From assembly GCA_003165595.1 (NCBI GenBank), contig PLWQ01000036.1:62001-126000 (forward strand): 64,000 nucleotides of DNA. Direction: 5' to 3'. The translations under genes were made by a program, and so were the position numbers. Below, in pieces: positions 41,987 to 50,967 of the stretch. Under the pieces are notes generated by a model, which searched no databases, was not told the DNA's origin, and saw only the letters and a program-made list of their open reading frames with translations. This stretch comes from Fibrobacterota bacterium. GTDB taxonomy: Bacteria; Fibrobacterota; Chitinivibrionia; Chitinivibrionales; FEN-1185. Position 1 is the stretch's first letter; each line of letters starts with the position of its first letter.

Positions 41987-44900
41987 ATGAGACGTCGGTC
42001 AACCACTTTACGTTTGGGCTCGGGCGCGGTGTTGATGATTCTTGCCGCGGTTTGGCAGGGTCTGGTTTGGGGCGCCAATGATGATTATTCTCAATGGACA
42101 TACTCAAGGAATATCATTTTGAACACCACGAGCAGCGGCGCGAATGTAGCCACGGACCAGACCAATTTCCCTGTGCTCATAAGATTGACAAACGCAAATT
42201 TCCCGTTTTTTCAGGCGCAAAGTTCGGGACAGGATATCCGTTTTTCAAATTCCGGCGGCACGCACATTCCGTATCAGACAGAGCGATGGGACTATGCAAA
42301 CCAGGTAGCGGAAATATGGGTAAATTCTGTTGTGCTGCTGGGCAACAATAATACGCAGTACATCACGATGTACTGGGGCAATGCAACCGCTGCGGATAGT
42401 GCCATGGGCAACGCAGTGTTCAATACGGCGAACGGGTTCATAGGGGTCTATCATTTGAACGAAGGGGGAATGGGCACGCGATACAATTCCGCGCAGAGCC
42501 TCTATAACGGAACTCCCATGAATTACGACGGCACCGAAAGCACGTTTGGTGATATTGCAAAAGGGGACAGCCTTAAGGTAGCTGCCGGCTCGGACGGCAT
42601 CAACCTCGGCACTGGAATCGCACCCACAACAGCCATTACCCTGAGCGCATGGGTCAAGCCGCATACCTATTTCACATGGGGAAAAATCCTCAACGAAGCC
42701 TATGCGGGCAGCAACCTTGCCCCCTATGAGATTTTCAGTCTGATGGACGACGGAACCGGAAAAGTCCAATTCGCGCTGGACCTGAACAATGCAGAAACCA
42801 AGGCAACCGCAACGTCTCCGACACCTTTGGATCAGTGGAGCTACGTTGCAGGAACCTATGACATGAGTGCGGAAAGGATGTTTTTCAACGGCACTCAACA
42901 GGGCGCGAACGTCTCTACGTTTTCCATTGGAAACAGCACGCAACCCGCCACCATAGGCTACAACTGCAATGCGGACGAGATGGCCCAACGCTACAACGGT
43001 GTCATCGACGAAGTTCGCATAGAGAATGTCGCTCGTTCCGCCGACTGGATCAAGCTTTGTTACCAGAACCAGCAGCCCGGAGGCGACGCTCTTTGTATGT
43101 TTACTCCACCTACGCCTACCGGCTTATCGGTAACGGCCATAACCGGAACAACCGCGACATTATCCTGGAGCCCCTCGCAGGGTGCGACGTCTTACAACCT
43201 TCAGGTATCCGTGAATTCCGATTTCTCATCTCCAATCCTGAACGTGACCGGATTGACAGGCAACAGCGATCCGATGAGCGGACTTACCCCCGGCGCTACG
43301 TACTATTGGCGTGAGAGCGCCACGAATGCAAACGGGACAAGCGGGTGGGGAATTCCAATTCCCGCAACATTTGTAGCTGTTTCAGCTGGTTGGAAACATT
43401 GGAACGGCACCGCCGCAAACGGCTATTGGACAAACCCGTCGAACTGGACCGGGGGAGCTGTGCCGTCGAACACGGACACGGCGATTTTCGACAATACCTC
43501 AATCGCAAATTGTACGTTGACGACAGTTACTTCCAATGTGAAGTCAATAGTGTTTACCAATGGTTACACCGGGACATTCAATTTCAACAACAAGGCCCTG
43601 GCAATATTCGGTGATGCGGATTTCCGGTCCGGCGGCACTTTTGCAAGGGGTGGACTTGATTCCATCATCATCAATGCAACCGGGGCAGCCAATTTCTTTC
43701 CGAAAACAGGCGTGAGATTCCCCGAGATCTATTTTGGCAATTCGGCGGGCACAGCGCTGGTGAGGCAGGGTGCGTTGTCAACCGGGAAGATTCACATAGC
43801 CAGCGGTTCGGTGATCATGGATACTTCGTTTGCCACCGACACAATTCTGGTTGATGGTTCGGCGTCAATAGATTTTGGAACGAGGCCCGGAGTTTTTGAT
43901 TCGGTTGGCATGTACATTGGCGGCCTGGGCGGCGGGACGATAAATTTTGATTCGCCCAATCTGTGCTTTAAGGGTCAAACTCTTAACTTGAGTGGCTTTA
44001 CCACTGTCTTCCAGTCCGCCGCCGGCGTCCTGCAATTTATCGGGGCCACAGCTCAAACCTTCATCCCCAAATCCGGCTATCCGCTCAATAGCATACAACA
44101 GATTGGCGCAGGCGGAACCACGCTCTCGACCAATAACCTCAGCTGCAACACCCTGCAAGTAACATCCGGTCCGTTTAACCTGAGCAGTCTGGCCGATACA
44201 ACAACTTCTCTCATCATTAACGGCGGCACGCTCGACGCCTCAACCGGTTCACTGTATGTCAATGGCGATGTAACCTTATCTTCGGGAACCCTTACCGCTC
44301 CGTCAAGCGGCAACTTCTTTGTGGCAGGGAACTGGACCAAAACCGGCGGCAGCTTCAATCATTCAAACGGCACCATACGATTTACCGCGACAACACCGGG
44401 GAAAACCATAGATGCCGGAGGTTCTTCGTTCTACCAGATTTATTTCGGCAACACAGCCGGTGGCGGATGGACCTTACTCACCAACCTGACCTCAACGGGC
44501 GGGGTGTATGCAAACGTGGGGACGCTCAACCTCGGAACCGGTCTTACTCATTCCGTCGGCTTTCTCGGCTGTGGCAACGGGGGCTCAGTCAACTTCGGCA
44601 GTTCCACACTGCGGATCGTGTCGGGCCTCGCGAATTTCGGCATGTTGACATCAGTAATTCCGTCGTCGGGGACGCTGGAGTTTGCCGCATCAACGGGAAC
44701 GCAGGTGTTTACTCCGCTGCCGGGCGCCACCTTTCCCCCGGTTATCCACAGCGGCATGGCGACCCTGCAACTATCCACCAATAGCGTGACCTGCGCAAGT
44801 TTCTCGAATCCCGGCGGGCCGCTTGATTTCAACGGCCAGAACATGGCCACGGCCGCCAACGGAGGCTTCACTATTACAAACGGCAATTCGTCGACGATGG

Positions 44901-47900
44901 TCAATCTGGGCGGCCGGACAATTACCACCTCTGGCACGGGCAGCGTGAACCTCTCGGGCGAGAGCGGCAATTACCTTGATCTTAATCCAACCGCAACATG
45001 GTATGTCAATGCGAGCGGTTCGCTCAACGCGGCATACGCGACCATCAAGAACAGCAATGCCTCCGGTTCGAGCGGCTGGGGCGTGCCGGTAAACTGCGCC
45101 GACAGCGGTGGCAACACGAAATGGGACTTCTCGCCGCCCGCATCAACGGTCACCGTTCCCGCCAACGGCAGTTACCAAAGTTCGCTGGCCGTCTTATCCG
45201 GAACGGCAAACGACGCGGGCAGCGGAGTATCCTATGTCAAGGTGAGCATCCGGAACCAGACCGACAACCTGTACTGGACCGGCACTGCATGGAGCGGCGC
45301 CCAGATGTGGCTTGCCGCCACCGGCACGACATCTTGGACGTACACAGCGCCTGCATGGACCTCGGGCAAGACATACCTGATTCAGTCCGAGGCAACCGAC
45401 AACGCAGGCAACATCGAGACGCCCGGCGCGGGCAACTCGTTCACCTTTGACAATGTTCCTCCGGCGTCGTCGGTCACCTTCCCTGTCAACGCGAGCTATC
45501 AAAACTCCCTGGTCACCTTGGCCGGTGCAGCCAGTGATGCCGGATCGGGGGTGTCCGGTGTCAAGGTGAGCATCAAGAACCAGACGGACAATTTGTATTG
45601 GACCGGCACTGCGTGGAGTGGCGCCCAGATGTGGTTCACCGCGAGCGGCACAACATCGTGGACCTACGCATCGCCTGCATGGACCTCGGGAAAGACATAC
45701 CTGATCCAATCCGAGGCCGTAGACAACGCGGGCAATGTCGAGATGCCTGGCTCGGGAAACACCTTCACATTTGATAATGTGGCGCCGACGTCGTATGTTA
45801 TCGCTCCTGCCAACGGCAGCTACCAGATTTCACTGGCCGCCATAACCGGTTCTGCCGTTGACGCCGGATCGGGTGTGTCAAGTGTCAAGGTGAGCATCAA
45901 GCGCCGGACGGACAACCTGTACTGGACCGGCACGGCGTGGAGCGGAGCCCAAATCTGGCTTGCAGCAACGGGTGTAACTGCATGGATGTTCGATGCATCA
46001 TCTGTCCTGTGGACATCGGACAGCTTCACCATTCAAACAAAAGCGACGGACATGGCGGCGAATGAGGAGACGCCGGGTGCAGGCGTGAGTTTCCACATTT
46101 GCACACCTCCAGTGGTAACCGCAAATCCCGCAAACCAGTCCGTAACGGCCGGCTACGCGGCGACCTTTACCGTTGCGGCAGCCGGCCCCGGCATTTCCCT
46201 GCAATGGCAGCGCAGCGATGATGGCGGTTACACATGGTACAACATGAGCGGAGACACGAACTCCACATATTCATTCACCGTCGCGCAGGGTGACAGCGGC
46301 TCTCAATACATGTGCGAAGTGTACAATTCTTGCGACATCGTTTACTCGAACCCGGCGTTGCTTTCCGTGTGCGCACCGCCTTTGATCACCGCGCAATCCT
46401 CAACCCAGAGCATCGCTGCGGGCCAGAACGCCGTGTTCAGCGTCACCGCGGTGGGAATCGGCCTCTCGTACCAATGGCAGAGAAGCAACGACGCCGGCGT
46501 GAACTGGTCAAGCATTTCGGATGCCATAGCCTCTTCCTATGGCTTTGCAACGGCGATCGGTGACAATGGAGCGCAGTTCCGCTGCGCCATAGCCAATCCA
46601 TGCGGCATGGTTACATCCAACACGACGACATTGACCGTTGGTACGGTCCCTGTTGTTTCCGTCAATCCACGGGACACCGCTGTCGTATCCGGGGCAATGG
46701 CCACCTTCGCCGTGACTGCGACCGGCACATTGCCGCTAACCTATCTGTGGCAGAAAAACGGAACGGTTATCACGGGCGCAACCGGCGCTTCCTACTCCAC
46801 ACCGGCCGTTTCGATGGCGGACAGCGGGTCGCTTTTCAAATGCGTGGTAAGCAATGCGTACGGCAGCGTGACAAGCGCCGCGGGAATGCTGCGCGTGGTC
46901 ACCGTGCCTGCGATTACCCTCAATCCGAAGGACTCAATGGTGCTCAGCGGCGCTGCCGCAGGATTCTCGGTGAGCGCTACGGGTACGCCGCCGTTGTCGT
47001 ACCAATGGCAGAAGAACGGGGCAAACATCACCGGCGCGACGTCGGCAACGTACGTGACGCCTGCCGCCGCCGTGGCCGACAGCGGATCAATTTACAAATG
47101 CATTGCGAGCAACGCCTGGGGCAGTGCGACCAGCACAAGCGCACTGTTGCGGGTAGTGAGCATTCCCGTGGTAACGCTGAATCCGAGGGATACCGCCGTA
47201 ATCCCCGGCGCCACAGCCGCCTTTTTGGCAGCCGCGACGGGCACGCCGCCGCTTGCCTACCAGTGGCAGAAAAACGGCGTGAGCATCACGGGCGCGACAG
47301 CGTCATCCTGCACGACACCGGCCGTTACAACGGCAGACAGCGGTTCGCTCTACAAATGCATCGTGACCAACGCCTACGGGAAGGACACGAGTGTGGCGGC
47401 GGTGCTCCTTATTGTGACAAAAGCGAAAGTCGCGGGTGGGCCGCGGGATACCGCAGTTGTTGTCGGAACCGTGGCCTTGTTCGCGGTGTCGGCCGGCGGC
47501 ATGTCGCCGCTCGCATACCAGTGGCAGAAAAACGGCATAAGCATCACGGGCGCCACTGGAGCATCGTACACCACGCCGGCAACGACGGGCGCCGACAGCG
47601 GGTCGTTGTTCCGCTGCATCGTGAGTAACGCGTATGGAGCGGATACGAGCACGGCCGCAAAACTATCGGTTGTGACAAAGGCGAAAGTGACGGTGCAGCC
47701 GAGAGACACGACCGTGGTTCCGACCAGTGCAGTATCATTCATGGTGGCGGCGTCCGGCACTCCGCCCCTCACTTATCAATGGATTCTCAACGAAGGAATC
47801 ATTGCGGGCGCCCAAAGCCCGACATACGCGCTTCCGTCCGAATCCAACGCGGACAATGGGAACCAGTACAGGTGCATTGTAAGCAATGCCTGGGGAAGAG

Positions 47901-50875
47901 ATACGAGCGCCGCGGCAACGCTGCACGTTTATGCGCCTGTGCACGCGGCGTTTGGCGCGTCTCCGCTTGCCGGCGCCGCGCCGCTCGCTGTCGCGTTTGT
48001 GGATTCGTCAAGCGGGACTGTTACGGCGCGGCGCTGGAATTTTGGGGACAACGGGACCGACACCGGCAGGACGCCGCATCACGCCTATGCAATCGCCGGC
48101 GCGTATTCGGTCAAACTCTGGGTTGCAGGACCGGCAGGTGCCGATTCGGTGCTGCACGTCAAATACATTACAGTATCCGATACCACGCCGCCCATGAACA
48201 ACCTGCGCGTGACGCTCATAGGCGTTGGTGACTCGGCGGTTTCGGTTGCATGGAAAGTCGACACGACGCAGAAAGACGCTGCTGCAGTCTTTGCCGGACT
48301 GGCGCTTGCGGGTGTACCGTCGGCCGATTCGACGCGGTATCCGTATCGTGATACGGCGTTTGTCGTACGGAACACGAAGACCCCGGGCGTCTGGCGGCTT
48401 TCGTACCTGCTCGCGGATTCGAACGGCAACAGGTCGCCTGCGCTTTTCGACACCGTCACCATCGCCAACACACCGCCGCGATTCATGCGCACGATTTCCA
48501 TCTTGAATGCTACCGACGACACGCTCTGGGCCGACAGCGTGTTCGCCTTTGACCTTAACGCCGATCCGGTGCGGTACTCCGTCGCGGAGGGCCCTGCCGC
48601 TCTCGTGCTCGACAGCGTGAGCGGGAGGATATCGTGGAGACCGGAGTATGCCAACGTGGGAACGCCGGTGATTGTTGCGGCGTCCGATGGCCGCGGCGGT
48701 GTTGCGTTTGACACGGCGCGCATCACGGTCGCTCATGTCAACCATCCGCCGCGCATAACGTACGCGGGCGACTCCACGGTGCACGAAGACAGCCTGCTGC
48801 GCGCGGCGGTTGCGATCACCGATCCGGATCAGGGCGACTCCGCTTTTGTGGCGGGCACCACGCTTCCGGCGTGGATGACCCTCACCGGTGATTCGCTTTT
48901 TGGAAAGCCCAAGCCGGGAGATGCCGGCAAAGCATCCGTGCTGATCATCGTTTCGGACAAGAGCGGTCTAAGAGACACGCTTGTCAAGACTCTCACCGTT
49001 CTGTTCACCAATCATCCGCCCACGCTCCTCGCCTGGACCGCGCCCGACAGCGTGCGAATGAACAGCACATATTCGGGCCGATTCCAGGTGCAGGACATAG
49101 ACAAGAACGACAGCGTCATTGTCTCGTGGGGTATTCACCCGCCGTGGCTGGGCGTGCAGCAGGTGGCCGATTCCGCGTCGATGCGCACGTTTGTTCTGTC
49201 GGGAACGCCGGCGGCGGCGAACGTAGGCATCGCCCCGTATTCGCTGGCAATTGCCGACAAGAACGGGGCTTCGTTTACCATCACCAAATCGATATTCGTC
49301 GTCAAGGTGAATATGCCGCCGGTCGCCGTTATTCGCCGGGACCGGACTGTGGTTAGGGCCGGAGCGGCACGGTATGTGGTGTCGGCAACAGACGACCAGG
49401 ATACCACCTTCACGTTCAATAGCGCGCTCCGCTTGCTCGACGATTCGACGTTTACAAAGACCGTCACCGTCTCGAACGCAGCGGGCGCAACCGTGGATTT
49501 CTTCCCCCTCACCGACGGCAGGTATGAGTTTTCCGTTGCCGCAGTGGACCACCAGGGCGCCATAAGCGTCTCGCCGCCGCGCGATACGTTTTCCGTTGCC
49601 GGCGCGTCCCGGCACGAGTTCGACGGCGACACGCAATGGCAGATGATCTCCATTCCATCGCGGCCGATTGCCATAAATCAAATTGCCGGCACCGGGTACA
49701 TGCTCCACTGGGACGAAGGCTTCGCCGAGGTGCCCATCTATGGCTACTACCGGCGCGCCGACGAGCTGGTGCAAACGGCGGCCGGACTCTCGTACTGGCG
49801 CAAGTCGCCCGACACGGTGCGCGTGTCTTTGACAAGAGATAACGTGCTTGATTCGGCGATCCGCCTCAGATTGTCGAAAGACGCCTGCGGCTGGAACCAG
49901 ATCGCTTCGCCTTATGTGTACCCCGTCGCATGGACTTTTACGTCCACGGCGTGGAAGTGGAACCCCGTCACGAGGGACTTCGAAGACGCGGGCGGCACGC
50001 TCAATCCCTGGGAAGGCTACTGGGTGCAGACCGATTCTGCCGCCACCGTTCTCTTCGACAACACGCCCGGTTTCTCGGCGTCAACGCTGTCGAAACGCTT
50101 CGCGGCAAAATGGAGCAGTGCCGGCGAGTGGCAAGTACGCGTGATATTCGCCAACAGCGTCAACACCGACGCGCAAAACATCCTGGGGCTCTCGTCGAGC
50201 GCAAAGGACGGCTATAGCGCATGCGATGCAGCGGAGCCGCCGAGGATAAACAACGACCAGCACCTGTATTTCTATCATCCGGAATGGAAACGGGCAATAA
50301 CCGAGTATGCGCGGGACATCCGAAGGACGCTTTCCGACCCGACCATTTTTCCCATGGGAATTTCGGCGGGGGGCGGGGCGGAGAACGGCCGGATAACCTT
50401 TGAAGGCGTGGAAAACTGCACCGGCGTGTATTTCTTCCTGGCGGACGCAAAGTCCATCACCCAGGTTGCCGCCGCGCAACCGTACCCGATTGAAAAATCG
50501 GACAAGGTGGTTTACAAGACGCTCTTCGTCACGCGCGACAAGGATTTTCTCAAACGGTATCCCAGGACCTTCGAACTCGCAGCGCCCTATCCGAACCCCG
50601 CGCGGCAAATTGCAAATGTAAAGTACACACTTCCCTACCGGTTCGGGGCCAACGGTGAGTTTTCCCCGGCGCCCTACACGGTAAACCTCGCGCTCTACGA
50701 TGCTTCGGGCCGCACCGTGCGGCAGCTGGTGTATTCGTCGAAAAACCCGGGGCAGTACAGCGCCCTGTGGGACGGCAAGAACAACTCGGGGCTGTATGTA
50801 TCGGCAGGGATCTATTTCCTGCGGCTGGAGGCCGGCGAATTGTCCGGCACGAAACGGATCATTATTGTCAAGTAG
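41987..50875 (+). CDS. Giant secreted multidomain surface protein (DUF2341, LamG, FN3, Ig-like, PKD, C-terminal sorting-like domain)
   Basis: The product has ~2,962 residues. ATG 41987 gives a good signal peptide ('GAVLMILAAVWQGLVWGA'); ATG 41903 is an alternative. In order: DUF2341 ('NFPVLIRLTNANFPFF', nt 42090-42430); a LamG-type domain (42440-43060); FN3 (43090-43360); a beta-helix-like stretch opened by 'WTNPSNWTGGAVPSNTDTAIF' (43385-45100); three near-identical 108-residue repeats (45133-46104); seven Ig-like domains (46105-47930) built on 'YQWQKNG.. ITGAT' and 'CVVSNAYG'; a PKD domain (47938-48185, 'RRWNFGDNGTDTG'); cadherin/He_PIG-like domains (48480-49600); a 'GWNQIASPY..NPWEGYWV' module; and a FlgD/type-IX-sorting-like C-terminus ending 'AGIYFLRLEAG'. 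It is likely an adhesin or glycan-binding surface protein. Confidence 0.9.
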   Translation: MRRRSTTLRLGSGAVLMILAAVWQGLVWGANDDYSQWTYSRNIILNTTSSGANVATDQTNFPVLIRLTNANFPFFQAQSSGQDIRFSNSGGTHIPYQTERWDYANQVAEIWVNSVVLLGNNNTQYITMYWGNATAADSAMGNAVFNTANGFIGVYHLNEGGMGTRYNSAQSLYNGTPMNYDGTESTFGDIAKGDSLKVAAGSDGINLGTGIAPTTAITLSAWVKPHTYFTWGKILNEAYAGSNLAPYEIFSLMDDGTGKVQFALDLNNAETKATATSPTPLDQWSYVAGTYDMSAERMFFNGTQQGANVSTFSIGNSTQPATIGYNCNADEMAQRYNGVIDEVRIENVARSADWIKLCYQNQQPGGDALCMFTPPTPTGLSVTAITGTTATLSWSPSQGATSYNLQVSVNSDFSSPILNVTGLTGNSDPMSGLTPGATYYWRESATNANGTSGWGIPIPATFVAVSAGWKHWNGTAANGYWTNPSNWTGGAVPSNTDTAIFDNTSIANCTLTTVTSNVKSIVFTNGYTGTFNFNNKALAIFGDADFRSGGTFARGGLDSIIINATGAANFFPKTGVRFPEIYFGNSAGTALVRQGALSTGKIHIASGSVIMDTSFATDTILVDGSASIDFGTRPGVFDSVGMYIGGLGGGTINFDSPNLCFKGQTLNLSGFTTVFQSAAGVLQFIGATAQTFIPKSGYPLNSIQQIGAGGTTLSTNNLSCNTLQVTSGPFNLSSLADTTTSLIINGGTLDASTGSLYVNGDVTLSSGTLTAPSSGNFFVAGNWTKTGGSFNHSNGTIRFTATTPGKTIDAGGSSFYQIYFGNTAGGGWTLLTNLTSTGGVYANVGTLNLGTGLTHSVGFLGCGNGGSVNFGSSTLRIVSGLANFGMLTSVIPSSGTLEFAASTGTQVFTPLPGATFPPVIHSGMATLQLSTNSVTCASFSNPGGPLDFNGQNMATAANGGFTITNGNSSTMVNLGGRTITTSGTGSVNLSGESGNYLDLNPTATWYVNASGSLNAAYATIKNSNASGSSGWGVPVNCADSGGNTKWDFSPPASTVTVPANGSYQSSLAVLSGTANDAGSGVSYVKVSIRNQTDNLYWTGTAWSGAQMWLAATGTTSWTYTAPAWTSGKTYLIQSEATDNAGNIETPGAGNSFTFDNVPPASSVTFPVNASYQNSLVTLAGAASDAGSGVSGVKVSIKNQTDNLYWTGTAWSGAQMWFTASGTTSWTYASPAWTSGKTYLIQSEAVDNAGNVEMPGSGNTFTFDNVAPTSYVIAPANGSYQISLAAITGSAVDAGSGVSSVKVSIKRRTDNLYWTGTAWSGAQIWLAATGVTAWMFDASSVLWTSDSFTIQTKATDMAANEETPGAGVSFHICTPPVVTANPANQSVTAGYAATFTVAAAGPGISLQWQRSDDGGYTWYNMSGDTNSTYSFTVAQGDSGSQYMCEVYNSCDIVYSNPALLSVCAPPLITAQSSTQSIAAGQNAVFSVTAVGIGLSYQWQRSNDAGVNWSSISDAIASSYGFATAIGDNGAQFRCAIANPCGMVTSNTTTLTVGTVPVVSVNPRDTAVVSGAMATFAVTATGTLPLTYLWQKNGTVITGATGASYSTPAVSMADSGSLFKCVVSNAYGSVTSAAGMLRVVTVPAITLNPKDSMVLSGAAAGFSVSATGTPPLSYQWQKNGANITGATSATYVTPAAAVADSGSIYKCIASNAWGSATSTSALLRVVSIPVVTLNPRDTAVIPGATAAFLAAATGTPPLAYQWQKNGVSITGATASSCTTPAVTTADSGSLYKCIVTNAYGKDTSVAAVLLIVTKAKVAGGPRDTAVVVGTVALFAVSAGGMSPLAYQWQKNGISITGATGASYTTPATTGADSGSLFRCIVSNAYGADTSTAAKLSVVTKAKVTVQPRDTTVVPTSAVSFMVAASGTPPLTYQWILNEGIIAGAQSPTYALPSESNADNGNQYRCIVSNAWGRDTSAAATLHVYAPVHAAFGASPLAGAAPLAVAFVDSSSGTVTARRWNFGDNGTDTGRTPHHAYAIAGAYSVKLWVAGPAGADSVLHVKYITVSDTTPPMNNLRVTLIGVGDSAVSVAWKVDTTQKDAAAVFAGLALAGVPSADSTRYPYRDTAFVVRNTKTPGVWRLSYLLADSNGNRSPALFDTVTIANTPPRFMRTISILNATDDTLWADSVFAFDLNADPVRYSVAEGPAALVLDSVSGRISWRPEYANVGTPVIVAASDGRGGVAFDTARITVAHVNHPPRITYAGDSTVHEDSLLRAAVAITDPDQGDSAFVAGTTLPAWMTLTGDSLFGKPKPGDAGKASVLIIVSDKSGLRDTLVKTLTVLFTNHPPTLLAWTAPDSVRMNSTYSGRFQVQDIDKNDSVIVSWGIHPPWLGVQQVADSASMRTFVLSGTPAAANVGIAPYSLAIADKNGASFTITKSIFVVKVNMPPVAVIRRDRTVVRAGAARYVVSATDDQDTTFTFNSALRLLDDSTFTKTVTVSNAAGATVDFFPLTDGRYEFSVAAVDHQGAISVSPPRDTFSVAGASRHEFDGDTQWQMISIPSRPIAINQIAGTGYMLHWDEGFAEVPIYGYYRRADELVQTAAGLSYWRKSPDTVRVSLTRDNVLDSAIRLRLSKDACGWNQIASPYVYPVAWTFTSTAWKWNPVTRDFEDAGGTLNPWEGYWVQTDSAATVLFDNTPGFSASTLSKRFAAKWSSAGEWQVRVIFANSVNTDAQNILGLSSSAKDGYSACDAAEPPRINNDQHLYFYHPEWKRAITEYARDIRRTLSDPTIFPMGISAGGGAENGRITFEGVENCTGVYFFLADAKSITQVAAAQPYPIEKSDKVVYKTLFVTRDKDFLKRYPRTFELAAPYPNPARQIANVKYTLPYRFGANGEFSPAPYTVNLALYDASGRTVRQLVYSSKNPGQYSALWDGKNNSGLYVSAGIYFLRLEAGELSGTKRIIIVK
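45133..46104 (+). repeat. Three tandem 324-bp coding repeats
   Basis: Three copies begin near 45133, 45457 and 45781; the GACAA.. marker codons lie at 45263, 45587 and 45911, exactly 324 bp apart. Each encodes 108 residues containing 'NLYWTGTAWSGAQ' and 'AGSGVS.VKVSI'. The DNA itself is highly similar, so the copies are recent or kept alike by recombination, and copy number may vary between strains. Confidence 0.88.
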
Positions 50876-50929
50876 TATACCCGCCGGCCGGTAGGCCCGC
50901 AATTTGTGATGTCAGGCCGGCAGTGGTCA

Positions 50930-50938
50930 TGATACAAT
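50930..50938 (+). promoter_or_regulatory. Extended -10 promoter of the FecR-domain gene
   Basis: TGATACAAT (50930-50938) is a TGn-extended -10 located 30 bp before the ATG at 50968. No good -35 is seen, as is usual for this promoter class. A GCCGGCC/GGCCGGC pairing just upstream may be the end of the previous transcript. Confidence 0.45.
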
Positions 50939-50967
50939 GAAATGATCGCACGACTCAAGGGATTCCT

